Source: Caryophanales bacterium UBA6865 (GTDB lineage: Bacteria > Bacillota_I > Bacilli_A > RFN20 > CAG-826). Taken from it: 24,613 nucleotides of DNA. Location: NCBI GenBank assembly GCA_002449265.1, contig DKCV01000001.1:1-24613 (forward strand). The letters run 5' to 3'. This document shows, one piece after another, positions 15,954 through 24,339 of the stretch. Position numbers and translations under genes: made by a program. The notes beneath the pieces were generated by a model. That model was not told where the DNA came from, searched no databases, and worked only from the letters and a program-made list of their open reading frames with translations. The stretch's first letter is position 1. Every line of letters starts with the position of its first letter.

Positions 15954-16399
15954 TATTTTTCACCTCCTTTTGATTTTTTGGTCATATTGAGCCAAATAGA
16001 TGCATTCGCAAGTGCAAATAAGGCGAAGAAAATCACCCCAAAATCAAGGATTAACTTCATATTAGAGTCGGATAAATTAATCCCCATCCCTTTTAACGCA
16101 AGCGAAAATAAATAAGGATAAGAGGCGTAAATATGCATCATAAGAGCAAATAAGTTGCTTGCTGTAAGAAATATCGCCCCTATTTTCGGACTCCAAAAAG
16201 AGAAAACGAAGAATGAGGTCGATCCGACGATGAGTAAGGCCGTTGGCCAAATCGAATCATATTCTTTTCGCGGACAAAAAAAGTAAATAAGACCAGCCAA
16301 AAAGGAAAGAGAAGAGATAACGATAGCTAAGTAAAAGCGGTAATTTCTCTCCTTAAAATAAAGTTGCACCAACGAAATGGTTCTTTCTTTTACGTTCAT
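15953..16399 (-). CDS. Four-helix membrane protein of the second GH3 operon
   Basis: 148 aa, with hydrophobic segments at about 22-42, 52-70, 74-95 and 115-138, and basic ends (MNVKERT at the start, KKSKGGEK at the end). No family recognised. AGGAGG precedes ATG by 9 nt. It starts 2 nt after the lipoprotein stop and overlaps the GH3 start by 1 nt (TAATG), so it is firmly inside the operon. A role as partner or anchor for the membrane-bound GH3 enzyme or the lipoprotein is possible but unproven. Confidence 0.8.
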   Translation of the reverse strand: MNVKERTISLVQLYFKERNYRFYLAIVISSLSFLAGLIYFFCPRKEYDSIWPTALLIVGSTSFFVFSFWSPKIGAIFLTASNLFALMMHIYASYPYLFSLALKGMGINLSDSNMKLILDFGVIFFALFALANASIWLNMTKKSKGGEK

Positions 16400-16401
16400 T
16401 A

Positions 16402-18222
16402 TTAGTTCCCTCCTAAGTTACTAACATTCTTTGATTCAAGTTGCATATTCTCGATAGCGTCATCTAATTTTGCTTCATATCTTCTTACGGCTACTTTTTC
16501 TTCTACGGAAATTGATAAGCCGAGCACAATCGGTAATAATATATTTACATTCTTAAACGAAAATAGCGTCAATGCATTAAAATTTTCACCAATGTCAGAA
16601 GGAAAAACAAACTTAAAGCTCTGCCGTTCGCCAGGTTTTAAGACCACACCATCTTGATAAGCTCCTTCTATTTTATCTAAACCGGTGTTCACTTGAGCGA
16701 TATCAAAATTCAAAACTTGCTCTGAACGATTCTCTAAATTGATGAAAAAGATAAAGCCATTCACTTCGATTGGATCCCCTTCTCCTAATCTTGATTTAAT
16801 GCGGCCTGAAGCTAGGGAATCCGTTGCCTTCAAAACGATTTCTCTACCTAATAATGCCCCATTACCATTTCTGATTGCGGATGGCTCATGACTAACTAAG
16901 GAAAGGTTTTCCATATAATCCACGACTTTTTCGTAGCCAGTGCAAGGAATCAAAGGGCGACCATTAGGAATATCGAAAGCACTGATTGCTAGGGGTCTAG
17001 GAGGCATAAGAAACGACTCGATGGAATAGAGCTTCAATGTTTTCTTATCATAGAATTGCTCGCTTAATAATAAAGTTGCTCTAGGAGGGAGCTTGTCGCC
17101 TTCTTTTAAGAAGAAGCGTTCAATACCAAGCGGAGAATGAACTTCTAGTTCATAAGTGGTTTCATCATAATTAATAGTTACGACTTTCTTGCTACTAGGG
17201 GCAGAATAAGGAATGTTTTCCTTTGCGATTGCAATACCTAACTTCCCGTTTTTAATTGGGTTAGTAAGCTCGATAAGCGAATAAATATCGTTAATCGGTT
17301 TAGTTACTTTCTTGTAATTTTGATATTCAAGAACGTTAGTGGCAAAGGGAATTTTATACGAGATGCTCTCGCCTTTTTTAAGATTGATTGTTTCCTTTCC
17401 GATCGAAGTAGCAATGCTTAAATCAAAACTAAATGGTTCAGGGGTTTGGTATGCTTTAAACGATATTTCCTCTTCCCCAAAATTCTCAAAATTATAGGTG
17501 AAGGTATATTCTTCGTCCTTTTTTAGCCCTTCTTTTGTGTTAGGTTCCCCTACCGCAGTGACGATTCTAGTGAAATTACCGATTTCACCCGTGATGGATA
17601 AAAGGTTGCCCGCTAGAAAATCCTCTTTGCTATTTCCATTAATATCGACTTCCGTGCTTTCTATTTTCGCTTCGAATTTGGCAGAAAGTTTCAAAGAAGG
17701 GCTTCTTTGAATGGTGTCTTTAATCTGCTTATTCCCAGGGTTAGCGCTTGAATAATCGATCCCATTCCCTCCACTAAATGTAGTGCCTGGATTTAAAACA
17801 GAATAATAAGGTGGCTCTTTATCGCTAATAATCAGTTCGATTTCCGTATCTTCTTTTGGCATGCGGAAGCGAAAGGTATCCACCACTTTCCCGCTAGAGA
17901 GGATTTTTACCCCACTCACGAAGCCATTGCCTTTGTATTTAAGCATCGGCAAATGGGAATTTTGTTTTAGCTTAATCTCTTTTTCATTATTCGAAAAATA
18001 GGCCGATTCGTTTTTTAAAATGAGACGATATTGTTTCGCATGTTCTAAACCAAAATGCGTAATCGCATCGAATATAGAAAGATCCTGTTTTAAAGAAAAC
18101 TCATTCCCGCTTCCTTTATTCTTACTCCCTCTAATCTCTAAACATCCCGTCAAAAGAATGGCAAACAAGCAAGAAAATAGAGCAATTAGCCTAGTTTTAG
18201 CAAAAGATTTCGCGTTTTTCAT
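16402..18222 (-). CDS. 606-aa lipoprotein with beta-rich repeats, function unknown
   Basis: The signal peptide ends ILLTGC (lipid-modified C27). A short segment at about 95-130 ending FRFRMPKEDTEIEL resembles the end of InlB/Listeria-type B-repeats, where MP and a charged strand recur. Two later parts look alike: FTYNFENFGEEEISF with LKKGESISYKIPF (about 240-292), and FIFFINLENRSEQVLNF with LKPGERQSFKFVF (about 490-540). These suggest two Ig- or CARDB-like sandwiches. No catalytic motif is seen. The start overlaps the stop of the 35-aa leader ORF (ATGA) and lacks a good ribosome site of its own, so translation is probably coupled. By position it takes the place of the modular lipoprotein of the other GH3 operon, though I see no clear sequence likeness. 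Confidence 0.72.
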   Translation of the reverse strand: MKNAKSFAKTRLIALFSCLFAILLTGCLEIRGSKNKGSGNEFSLKQDLSIFDAITHFGLEHAKQYRLILKNESAYFSNNEKEIKLKQNSHLPMLKYKGNGFVSGVKILSSGKVVDTFRFRMPKEDTEIELIISDKEPPYYSVLNPGTTFSGGNGIDYSSANPGNKQIKDTIQRSPSLKLSAKFEAKIESTEVDINGNSKEDFLAGNLLSITGEIGNFTRIVTAVGEPNTKEGLKKDEEYTFTYNFENFGEEEISFKAYQTPEPFSFDLSIATSIGKETINLKKGESISYKIPFATNVLEYQNYKKVTKPINDIYSLIELTNPIKNGKLGIAIAKENIPYSAPSSKKVVTINYDETTYELEVHSPLGIERFFLKEGDKLPPRATLLLSEQFYDKKTLKLYSIESFLMPPRPLAISAFDIPNGRPLIPCTGYEKVVDYMENLSLVSHEPSAIRNGNGALLGREIVLKATDSLASGRIKSRLGEGDPIEVNGFIFFINLENRSEQVLNFDIAQVNTGLDKIEGAYQDGVVLKPGERQSFKFVFPSDIGENFNALTLFSFKNVNILLPIVLGLSISVEEKVAVRRYEAKLDDAIENMQLESKNVSNLGGN

Positions 18223-18326
18223 AATCTTGACCCACTAAGAGAAATGGCCAAAAGAGTGAAAAACCTGTCTCTAATTCCTAAATAGCGATGTCTTAACGTC
18301 AACAAATAGCGAATCTCTTCATTCAT
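18219..18326 (-). CDS. 35-aa leader ORF coupled to the lipoprotein gene
   Basis: ATG at 18326 has a strong AAAGGAGG 6-8 nt upstream. The peptide begins MNEEIRYLLTLRHRYLG and ends LSGSRL; it is basic and amphipathic, with no signal peptide or known motif. Its TGA overlaps the ATG of the 606-aa lipoprotein (ATGA), which has only a weak ribosome site, so ribosomes finishing this ORF likely start the next. It is in a different frame from the lipoprotein. It could be a coupling leader or a small protein in its own right. No transcription attenuator is evident. Confidence 0.6.
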   Translation of the reverse strand: MNEEIRYLLTLRHRYLGIRDRFFTLLAISLSGSRL

Positions 18327-18570
18327 CAAGGAACCTCCTTTTACCGTTGCTTACTAGGTGGATAGTAAGAGAACGGAGAATTTATACATTTTTGTTGCTT
18401 TGTATATATTTCTATTAAATGCAAAGAAGAGACAGCGTGTTAATTGCAATATTTTTGTATATTCATTGCATCTTTTTGATTGGAAGTTCATGCAATTTTT
18501 ATCGCTAAAAGCTGAAAATATTAAATATTCTATTCGCGAAATTTAAGGAATTTTCATTCCATGAATAACG
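18327..18570. other. AT-rich spacer upstream of the second GH3 operon
   Basis: Non-coding stretch between the operon start and the tuf terminator. A possible -10 (TATAAA on the minus strand, 18381-18386) lacks a good -35. I see no structured RNA or strong repeat. Confidence 0.4.
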
Positions 18571-18596
18571 AAAAAAGACGCCCCTTACGAGACGTC
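18571..18596 (-). terminator. Terminator of tuf / str operon
   Basis: The minus-strand RNA folds an 8-bp stem (GACGUCUC with GGGGCGUC, including two G-U pairs) capped by a GUAA tetraloop, followed by six U (18571-18576). Confidence 0.88.
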
Positions 18597-18623
18597 AATT
18601 TTTTGTAATTAGAGATGACCTAA

Positions 18624-19841
18624 TTAGTGAAGAATCTCAGCGACAGTTCCTGCGCCGACAGTCTTTCCGCCTTCACGGATGGAGAACTTGGTTCCCTTTT
18701 CGAGAGCGATTGGGTGAATGAGTTCAACGGTGAAGGTAACATGGTCGCCAGGCATAACCATATCGGTTCCGGCAGGAAGAGTGATCGAACCAGTGATATC
18801 GGTGGTACGGAAGAAGAATTGTGGACGATAGCCGTTTAAGAAAGCGGTGTGACGGCCACCCTCTTCTTTGGTGAGGATGTAAACGGTCGCGGTGAATTTA
18901 TCGTGTGGGACGATGGATCCTGGCTTAGCAAGGACTTGGCCACGTTCGACTTGGTCATGGGTGATACCACGGAGAAGAACGCCGACGTTGTCTCCGCCTT
19001 CCGCGAAGTCAAGGGTCTTACGGAACATTTCTAGACCAGTGATAACAGTCTTTTGGGTTGGACGAATACCGACGATTTCGGCTTCATCATTGAGGTGAGC
19101 AACACCACGTTCAACTCTACCAGTGACGACAGTGCCACGGCCAGAGATGGTAAGAACGTCTTCGATAGGAAGAAGGAATGGCTTATCATCGTCACGGACT
19201 GGGTCTGGGACATAGGTATCTAACGCATTGAGTAACTCAAGGATTGGCTTGACGTTTGGATCATTGAGATCTTTGGCTTCGCCAGCGAGTTTCGCGCTGC
19301 CACGGACGATTGGGGTGTCATCGCCTGGGAATCCGTATTTGTTAAGAAGGTCACGGACATCCATTTCAACGATGTCGATGAGTTCTGGATCGTCGACCAT
19401 ATCGCATTTGTTAAGGAAGACGATGATGTAAGGAACGCCGACTTGACGAGCAAGAAGGACGTGCTCACGGGTTTGTGGCATAACGCCATCAGCGGCACTA
19501 ACAACAAGGATTGCAGCGTCCATTTGGGCGGCGCCGGTAATCATGTTCTTGACGTAGTCAGCGTGCCCTGGGCAGTCGACGTGCGCATAGTGACGTTTCG
19601 CGGTTTCGTACTCTTCGTGAGCGGTATTGATTGTAATACCACGAGCTTTTTCTTCTGGGCTGCTATCGATTTGGGAATAAGCCATATCGACGGCGTTTCC
19701 ATCTTTTCCACCGGTGGCTTTGCCAACCATAGAAAGGACGTGGGTGATAGCGGCGGTAAGTGTGGTCTTACCGTGGTCGACGTGACCGATGGTGCCAACG
19801 TTAAGATGGACACGATCACGGTTGAATTTTTCTTTTGCCAT
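18624..19841 (-). CDS. tuf: Elongation factor Tu
   Basis: 405 aa, close to the usual bacterial length. It delivers aminoacyl-tRNA to the ribosome as a GTP-dependent carrier. The GTPase motifs are intact: GHVDHGKT (19-26), DCPGH (89-93) and NKCD (144-147), followed by the beta-barrel domains 2 and 3 ending VGAGTVAEILH. It is the last gene of the str cluster. A GGAGG lies 10 nt before ATG. A 125-nt gap from fusA contains both a large hairpin and a good promoter (19887-19915), so tuf is likely transcribed separately as well as from the operon promoter. Confidence 0.98.
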   Translation of the reverse strand: MAKEKFNRDRVHLNVGTIGHVDHGKTTLTAAITHVLSMVGKATGGKDGNAVDMAYSQIDSSPEEKARGITINTAHEEYETAKRHYAHVDCPGHADYVKNMITGAAQMDAAILVVSAADGVMPQTREHVLLARQVGVPYIIVFLNKCDMVDDPELIDIVEMDVRDLLNKYGFPGDDTPIVRGSAKLAGEAKDLNDPNVKPILELLNALDTYVPDPVRDDDKPFLLPIEDVLTISGRGTVVTGRVERGVAHLNDEAEIVGIRPTQKTVITGLEMFRKTLDFAEGGDNVGVLLRGITHDQVERGQVLAKPGSIVPHDKFTATVYILTKEEGGRHTAFLNGYRPQFFFRTTDITGSITLPAGTDMVMPGDHVTFTVELIHPIALEKGTKFSIREGGKTVGAGTVAEILH

Positions 19842-19886
19842 TGTGTTTTTTCCTCCAAAAATGGTTTTCTAACGACACGCTAGATA

Positions 19887-19915
19887 ATATTAGAGCAACA
19901 AACTTCGTTTGACAA
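19887..19915 (-). promoter_or_regulatory. tuf promoter
   Basis: On the minus strand TTGTCA (19910-19915, 5 of 6) and TAATAT (19887-19892, 4 of 6) are 17 bp apart. The same TAATAT -10 is used by the str operon promoter at 23050. Confidence 0.6.
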
Positions 19916-19923
19916 TCATTTAC

Positions 19924-19950
19924 GTAGTAAAGGAATAATTCCCTTACTAC
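19924..19950. repeat. Large stem-loop between fusA and tuf
   Basis: GTAGTAA-A-GGAA (19924-19935) pairs with TTCC-C-TTACTAC (19939-19950) with one mismatch and a 3-nt loop. There is no T run on the minus strand, so it may be a processing or stability element rather than a terminator. Confidence 0.6.
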
Positions 19951-19966
19951 ATAAAGAATGTACAAA

Positions 19967-22066
19967 TTAACGAAGGTTCATCGCACTCTTCTTGACGATC
20001 TCGTCTTGGACGAAGCGTGGGCATTGTCCATAGTGATCGAAGGTCATCGTGAAGTTGCCTCTGCCCTGCGTGAGAGAGCGAAGGTCAGTAACGTAACCGA
20101 ACATTTCAGCAAGTGGGACCTCGCAACTGACGACTTTCGCATTTCCGCGAACCGTTTCGTTAGTGAGAGTACCACGTCTACGGCTGATATCGCCGATAAC
20201 GTCACCATAATATTGTTCTGGAACTGTGACATCCACTTTCATGATTGGTTCGAGGATGACAGGTCCGCACTTATTCGCAGCTTCTTTTAAAGCCATGGAA
20301 GCGGCAATCTTATAAGCGGCTTCCGAGCTATCGACTTCGTGATAGCTTCCATCAAATAAGGTGGCTTTGATATCGATGGCAGGGAAGCCAGCGATTAAGC
20401 CTCTATTGAGAGCATCCACCAAGCCTTGTTGCGTTGGTTTGATGAATTCCTTTGGAACGGCACCGCCGACAATCGCGTCGACGAATTCGAATCCTTTGCC
20501 TGGGTTTGGTTCGAAACGGATCCATACGTCACCATATTGACCGTGTCCGCCAGACTGTTTGATGTATCTACCTTCGGCTTCACCGGTCTTGGTGATGGTC
20601 TCACGGTAGTTAACTTGTGGAGCACCAACGTTAACATCAACGTTGAATTCACGTCTCATACGTTCGACAAGAACGTCGAGTTGAAGCTCACCAACACCAC
20701 CAATGATGGTTTGGCCAGTTTCGTTATTGGTATGAACGCGGAAGGTTGGATCTTCTTCAGCGAGTTTTTGAAGAGCGATGGCCATCTTTTCGACGTCAGC
20801 TTTGGTCTTTGGTTCGACCGCTTCTTCTAGAACTGGCTCTGGGAATTCCATCTTTTCAAGAACGACTGGTTCGCTTGGATCAGTGAGAGTATCACCGGTG
20901 GTCGTATTCTTTAAGCCAATGACCGCGCCGATTTCACCAGCGTGAAGAACACTGACTTCTTGACGACGGTTACTATGCATAAGAACAAGACGCGCGATAC
21001 GTTCTTGGGTGCCACGGCTAGAATTGTAGACGTAGCTTCCGCTCTTAAGTTCGCCTTGATAGACACGAACATAAGCAAGACGTCCAACGAATGGATCGGT
21101 TGCAATCTTGAAGGCTAAGCCAACGAATGGGGCGTCATCGGTGACGCGGCAAACGTATTCTTGTCCTTTGAGTTCACCCTTTTCTCCAGGAATGTCGAGA
21201 GGAGATGGGAGGTAGTCAATGACTGCGTCAAGAAGGAGTTGAACACCTTTATTCTTGAAAGCAGTTCCGCAGAAGACTGGGAAGAATTTACCACTGATGG
21301 TGGCTTTTCTCATGACGGCTTTGATTTCTTCAACGCTTGGTTCTTCTCCATCAAGAACTTTCATCATGAGGTCATCGTCGTAGTTAGCGAGTTTCTCAAG
21401 AAGTTGTTGATGATAGAAATTGGCTTTGTCTTTGAGCTCATCTGGGATTGGTTTCTCGGTTGGGGCATCATCTTTGTTGCCAGTGTAATACCAAGCAACC
21501 ATTCTCACCAAATCGATTTCGCCAGTGAATTGTGATTCACGGCCGATTGGGTATTGAGCGGCAGCATAATCAACGCCAAGTCTTTCTTTGAGTGTGTCTA
21601 AGCACATCTCAAAATCAGCGCCAATCGCGTCCATTTTGTTGCAGAAGACAATTCTTGGAACGCCATATTTATCCGCTTGACGCCAAACGGTTTCCGTTTG
21701 TGGCTCGACACCGTTTTTGGAGTCAAGAACCGTAACGGCACCATCGAGAACGCGGAGAGAACGCTCAACTTCAACCGTGAAGTCAACGTGCCCTGGGGTG
21801 TCGATGATATTGATACGATGGCCTTTCCAGAAGCAAGTCGTTGCAGAACTTGTGATGGTGATACCACGTTCTTGCTCTTCTTCCATCCAGTCCATGACGG
21901 CGGTTCCTTCGTGAACTTCGCCGATTTTGTGTGTTCTACCAGTGTAATAAAGGATACGTTCACTCGTCGTGGTTTTCCCAGCGTCGATGTGAGCCATAAT
22001 ACCGATGTTGCGGGTATGAGGGAGATCGTAAGTTTCCGACTCTTGGATCATATTCTCGTCAGCCAT
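19967..22066 (-). CDS. fusA: Elongation factor G
   Basis: 699 aa, typical for EF-G. It drives ribosomal translocation and, with ribosome recycling factor, splits post-termination ribosomes. G-domain motifs are AHIDAGKTT (25-33), DTPGH (89-93) and NKMD (143-146). The later domains II-V are complete, with the C-terminal segment carrying the SLTQGRG motif (TDLRSLTQGRGNFTM). GGAG lies 9 nt before ATG. It sits 16 nt after rpsG and is co-transcribed with it. No odd features. Confidence 0.98.
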   Translation of the reverse strand: MADENMIQESETYDLPHTRNIGIMAHIDAGKTTTSERILYYTGRTHKIGEVHEGTAVMDWMEEEQERGITITSSATTCFWKGHRINIIDTPGHVDFTVEVERSLRVLDGAVTVLDSKNGVEPQTETVWRQADKYGVPRIVFCNKMDAIGADFEMCLDTLKERLGVDYAAAQYPIGRESQFTGEIDLVRMVAWYYTGNKDDAPTEKPIPDELKDKANFYHQQLLEKLANYDDDLMMKVLDGEEPSVEEIKAVMRKATISGKFFPVFCGTAFKNKGVQLLLDAVIDYLPSPLDIPGEKGELKGQEYVCRVTDDAPFVGLAFKIATDPFVGRLAYVRVYQGELKSGSYVYNSSRGTQERIARLVLMHSNRRQEVSVLHAGEIGAVIGLKNTTTGDTLTDPSEPVVLEKMEFPEPVLEEAVEPKTKADVEKMAIALQKLAEEDPTFRVHTNNETGQTIIGGVGELQLDVLVERMRREFNVDVNVGAPQVNYRETITKTGEAEGRYIKQSGGHGQYGDVWIRFEPNPGKGFEFVDAIVGGAVPKEFIKPTQQGLVDALNRGLIAGFPAIDIKATLFDGSYHEVDSSEAAYKIAASMALKEAANKCGPVILEPIMKVDVTVPEQYYGDVIGDISRRRGTLTNETVRGNAKVVSCEVPLAEMFGYVTDLRSLTQGRGNFTMTFDHYGQCPRFVQDEIVKKSAMNLR

Positions 22067-22082
22067 AGTATTTCTCCTTTAA

Positions 22083-22553
22083 TTACCAGCGATAATGAGC
22101 ATAGGCTTTGTTAGCTTCTGCCATCTTGTGGACGTCTTCTTTCTTCTTCACGGAAGCACCACTGCCATTGGCGGCATCGATGATTTCGCCAGCAAGTTTT
22201 TCTTCCATGGTCTTCTCGTTGCGAAGACGGCTATAGGTAACGAGCCAACGAAGTCCGAGGGTTTGTTTTCTTTCTGGGGAAACTTCCACTGGAACTTGAT
22301 AGTTAGCAGCGCCAATGCGGCGAACCTTGAGCTCGACTTCTGGCATGATGTTATTGATTGCGGTCGCAAAGACATCAATCGCTGGTTTTTGTGTTTTCTC
22401 TTCAATGATTTTGAAAGAGTGATAGATGATGGTTTGGGCGGTTCCGCGCTTACCATCATACATAACACGGTTAATAAGACGAGTAACGAGTTTGCTATTA
22501 TAAATTGGATCAGGAAGCACATCGCGCTTCTCAATTTTTCCTTTACGTGACAT
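22083..22553 (-). CDS. rpsG: 30S ribosomal protein S7
   Basis: 156 aa, the family's usual length, beginning MSRKGKIEKRDVLPDPIYNS and ending AHYRW. It binds the 3' major domain of 16S rRNA and starts assembly of the 30S head. GGAG precedes ATG by 8-9 nt. It follows rpsL by 15 nt. In E. coli S7 represses this operon by binding the rpsL-rpsG junction; the very short junction here argues against the same site. Confidence 0.98.
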   Translation of the reverse strand: MSRKGKIEKRDVLPDPIYNSKLVTRLINRVMYDGKRGTAQTIIYHSFKIIEEKTQKPAIDVFATAINNIMPEVELKVRRIGAANYQVPVEVSPERKQTLGLRWLVTYSRLRNEKTMEEKLAGEIIDAANGSGASVKKKEDVHKMAEANKAYAHYRW

Positions 22554-22568
22554 TAGTTTTTCTCCTTA

Positions 22569-22988
22569 TTACTCACTCTTAGCAGGTTTCTTGGTTCCAT
22601 ATAAGGAACGGCCTTGACGACGGGCTTCGATACCCGCACAGTCTAAGCATCCGCGAATGATATGGTAACGGACACCTGGAAGATCCTTAACACGACCACC
22701 GCGGATCATGACGGTGCTATGCTCTTGAAGGTTATGTCCTTCTCCGCCGATATACGCAGTGACTTCATAGCCATTGGATAAACGGACACGAGCATACTTA
22801 CGAAGCGCAGAGTTTGGCTTCTTTGGGGTCATCGTGCCAACACGGGTGCAAACACCGCGCTTTTGAGCGCTCGCCTGGTTGGTCGATTTCTTAGTGAGGC
22901 TGTTATAGCGTCTACCAAGGGCTGGAGTTTTTGATTTCTTCGCAGCGGTATGGCGGCCTTCTCTCACCAATTGATTGATTGTAGGCAT
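22569..22988 (-). CDS. rpsL: 30S ribosomal protein S12
   Basis: 139 aa from the ATG at 22988, chosen because MPTINQLVR is the conserved S12 start and AGGAG lies 7 nt upstream; an in-frame extension to 23156 runs through the promoter and is not coding. S12 is in the decoding centre. The streptomycin-related lysines look wild type (TPKKPNSALRK at 54-64, RVKDLPGVRYH at 99-109), so no resistance allele is visible. It is first in the rpsL-rpsG-fusA-tuf run. Confidence 0.98.
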   Translation of the reverse strand: MPTINQLVREGRHTAAKKSKTPALGRRYNSLTKKSTNQASAQKRGVCTRVGTMTPKKPNSALRKYARVRLSNGYEVTAYIGGEGHNLQEHSTVMIRGGRVKDLPGVRYHIIRGCLDCAGIEARRQGRSLYGTKKPAKSE

Positions 22989-23011
22989 ACTTTTTCTCCT
23001 AATTTTCTTTT

Positions 23012-23041
23012 CGCGCCGCTTCAAAAAGAAGCAAACGCGCG
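23012..23041. repeat. Stem-loop in the rpsL leader
   Basis: CGCGC (23012-23016) pairs with GCGCG (23037-23041), and inside it GCTTC (23018-23022) pairs with GAAGC (23028-23032). The structure begins just after the expected start site of the str operon, so the mRNA 5' end would be folded. It may protect the end or take part in control; unproven. Confidence 0.5.
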
Positions 23042-23049
23042 CAAGGAAG

Positions 23050-23078
23050 ATATTACGCGGATAAAAAATAGTCGTCAA
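23050..23078 (-). promoter_or_regulatory. str operon promoter
   Basis: On the minus strand TTGACG (23073-23078, 5 of 6) and TAATAT (23050-23055, 4 of 6) are 17 bp apart. The leader to rpsL is about 55 nt. Confidence 0.75.
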
Positions 23079-23202
23079 TAAAGAATTTACCGAAACTTTT
23101 CGCTTTTTGATACACACGGTTATGTGGATTTCAAAAAAGGGGCATTTTCTTGTCACAGCAAAAAGTAGTAAATTTTATTTTCTTTTAAATGATTGGCTCC
23201 CC

Positions 23203-23374
23203 CGCAATTAATTATCAAGCTGCCCCTTCTCGTCTAACTCGGAAATCGAAACTCGTTCTTATGCCTTTTTCTTGAATTTGTGCTCTTTTCAAGAAAGAAG
23301 AGATAATAATTGCGAGAAAAAGTCCGATTGGCCTCTTGTGCACGAGCAAAAAATAAAGAGGGACGGCCTTGCTC
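23203..23374. other. Structured intergenic region, possible non-coding RNA
   Basis: Within the gap between the str promoter and the 277-aa lipoprotein terminator are nested inverted repeats. CGCAATTAATTATC (23203-23216) pairs with GATAATAATTGCG (23302-23314) with one bulge. Inside that, TTTCTTGAA (23268-23276) pairs with TTCAAGAAA (23288-23296). A second part has GAGCAA (23344-23349) with TTGCTC (23369-23374), and an alternative CCTCTT/AAGAGG pairing. No T run follows, and no promoter of its own is clear. I cannot name a known RNA family, nor say which strand is made. Confidence 0.35.
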
Positions 23375-23457
23375 TAAAAACATCCAATGCGTAAGATTTC
23401 ACGCTCCACATTATTGAAATTGAAAGTAAAAGCAAAGGCGTCATCATTAGGCACATA

Positions 23458-23486
23458 TAAAAAGCCTAAGGCCGAAACCCTAGGCT
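23458..23486 (-). terminator. Terminator of the 277-aa lipoprotein gene
   Basis: AGCCTAGGG with CCTTAGGCT on the minus strand (arms at 23478-23486 and 23463-23471, one G-U pair) around a 6-nt loop, followed by TTTTTAT. It starts 20 nt after the stop codon. Confidence 0.85.
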
Positions 23487-23505
23487 AAAGAGAAAATCAA
23501 GATGA

Positions 23506-24339
23506 TTATTTGCTTTCTTGGAAGTCTTTTAGATTTGGCTTATTGCCGGTATCGGCTTTCCCCCAATCGAGAAGCATTTTGCTCTCCGCGGAGAAATCTA
23601 CGCCACCGTTTTTCCCAGAAACTTTTACATAGTTATAAGCAGGAAGATAATTTGAAACAACATAGGTGATTTCCTTATTATAAGAGTACTGTTTGTTTGC
23701 GGAAACAGCCCCCTTGGTTGTCATTTTCAAATCGCCATCGTTTTTGCTATAGAACTTGCTTTCGAAATTCGTGCTATTTCCATTATTACTATAATTAAAA
23801 GCATCGGAAGAAGTTGCCATAAGTTCTATGGAAGAGACAAACTCTTGCATTTCTTCTTCAACCGTCTCGCTATTAATCATGGCTTTTTTAAGCATTTCGT
23901 CATATTTTTTGCTGGCTTCTTCGCTTGCCAATTTGGTATAGGTTTTATTAGTGCCATCACTCGTTGCAGCAATAAAGGAATCTCCTTCTTTATAGGCCCA
24001 CGTCTCGATTTTTTTGGTGTCTTTCTCCGTTTCGCTAGCGTAATCGCCGCTAAACGAAGCATAAAGATAGCTATTATCAAAATCCGCGATGGCTTTTATT
24101 TCTCCATTCGCGGTGGTGGCCACCCCACTTTTGATCACATCCCCACTCGCGGACGAGGAGAGAGTAAGGGTGACTTTGGACGGGATTTTCCACCCATCGG
24201 ATTTGGTTTTCTCTTCGATCGCTTTTGCTTTTTGACTTGCTTCATCAGCTTTAATTTCCTTAAAGTCAGTCCCAGGCTCGCCGCAAGAGCAAAGTAAGCA
24301 TGTTGCAGGTAATATCAGGAGTAATTTCGATTTTTTCAT
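23506..24339 (-). CDS. Lipoprotein of unknown function
   Basis: 277 aa from the ATG at 24339. An in-frame TTG at 24360 would add seven residues (MLKRDLR) in front of the normal signal peptide and is unlikely. The signal sequence runs MKKSKLLLILPATCLLCSC, giving lipid-modified C19; the -2 Cys is unusual for a lipobox. The mature part is Ser/Thr/Lys rich with alternating strands (VTLTLSSSASGDV, AIADFDNSYLYASFSGDY, MTTKGAVSANKQYSYNKEITYV), suggesting a LolA/LppX-like or other beta-rich fold, but I recognise no family. A ribosome binding site is weak. It stands alone with its own terminator and is probably unrelated to the str operon. Confidence 0.75.
   Translation of the reverse strand: MKKSKLLLILPATCLLCSCGEPGTDFKEIKADEASQKAKAIEEKTKSDGWKIPSKVTLTLSSSASGDVIKSGVATTANGEIKAIADFDNSYLYASFSGDYASETEKDTKKIETWAYKEGDSFIAATSDGTNKTYTKLASEEASKKYDEMLKKAMINSETVEEEMQEFVSSIELMATSSDAFNYSNNGNSTNFESKFYSKNDGDLKMTTKGAVSANKQYSYNKEITYVVSNYLPAYNYVKVSGKNGGVDFSAESKMLLDWGKADTGNKPNLKDFQESK

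Noticed and set aside
22989..23156. N-terminal extension of rpsL (195-aa version)
   Set aside because: It covers the promoter and leader; S12 proteins start with MPTINQLVR, and the ribosome site supports 22988.
23300..23450. Minus-strand ORF of about 52 codons starting with a hydrophobic stretch
   Set aside because: No ribosome site, and it lies beyond the lipoprotein terminator inside a region of inverted repeats; better explained as non-coding.
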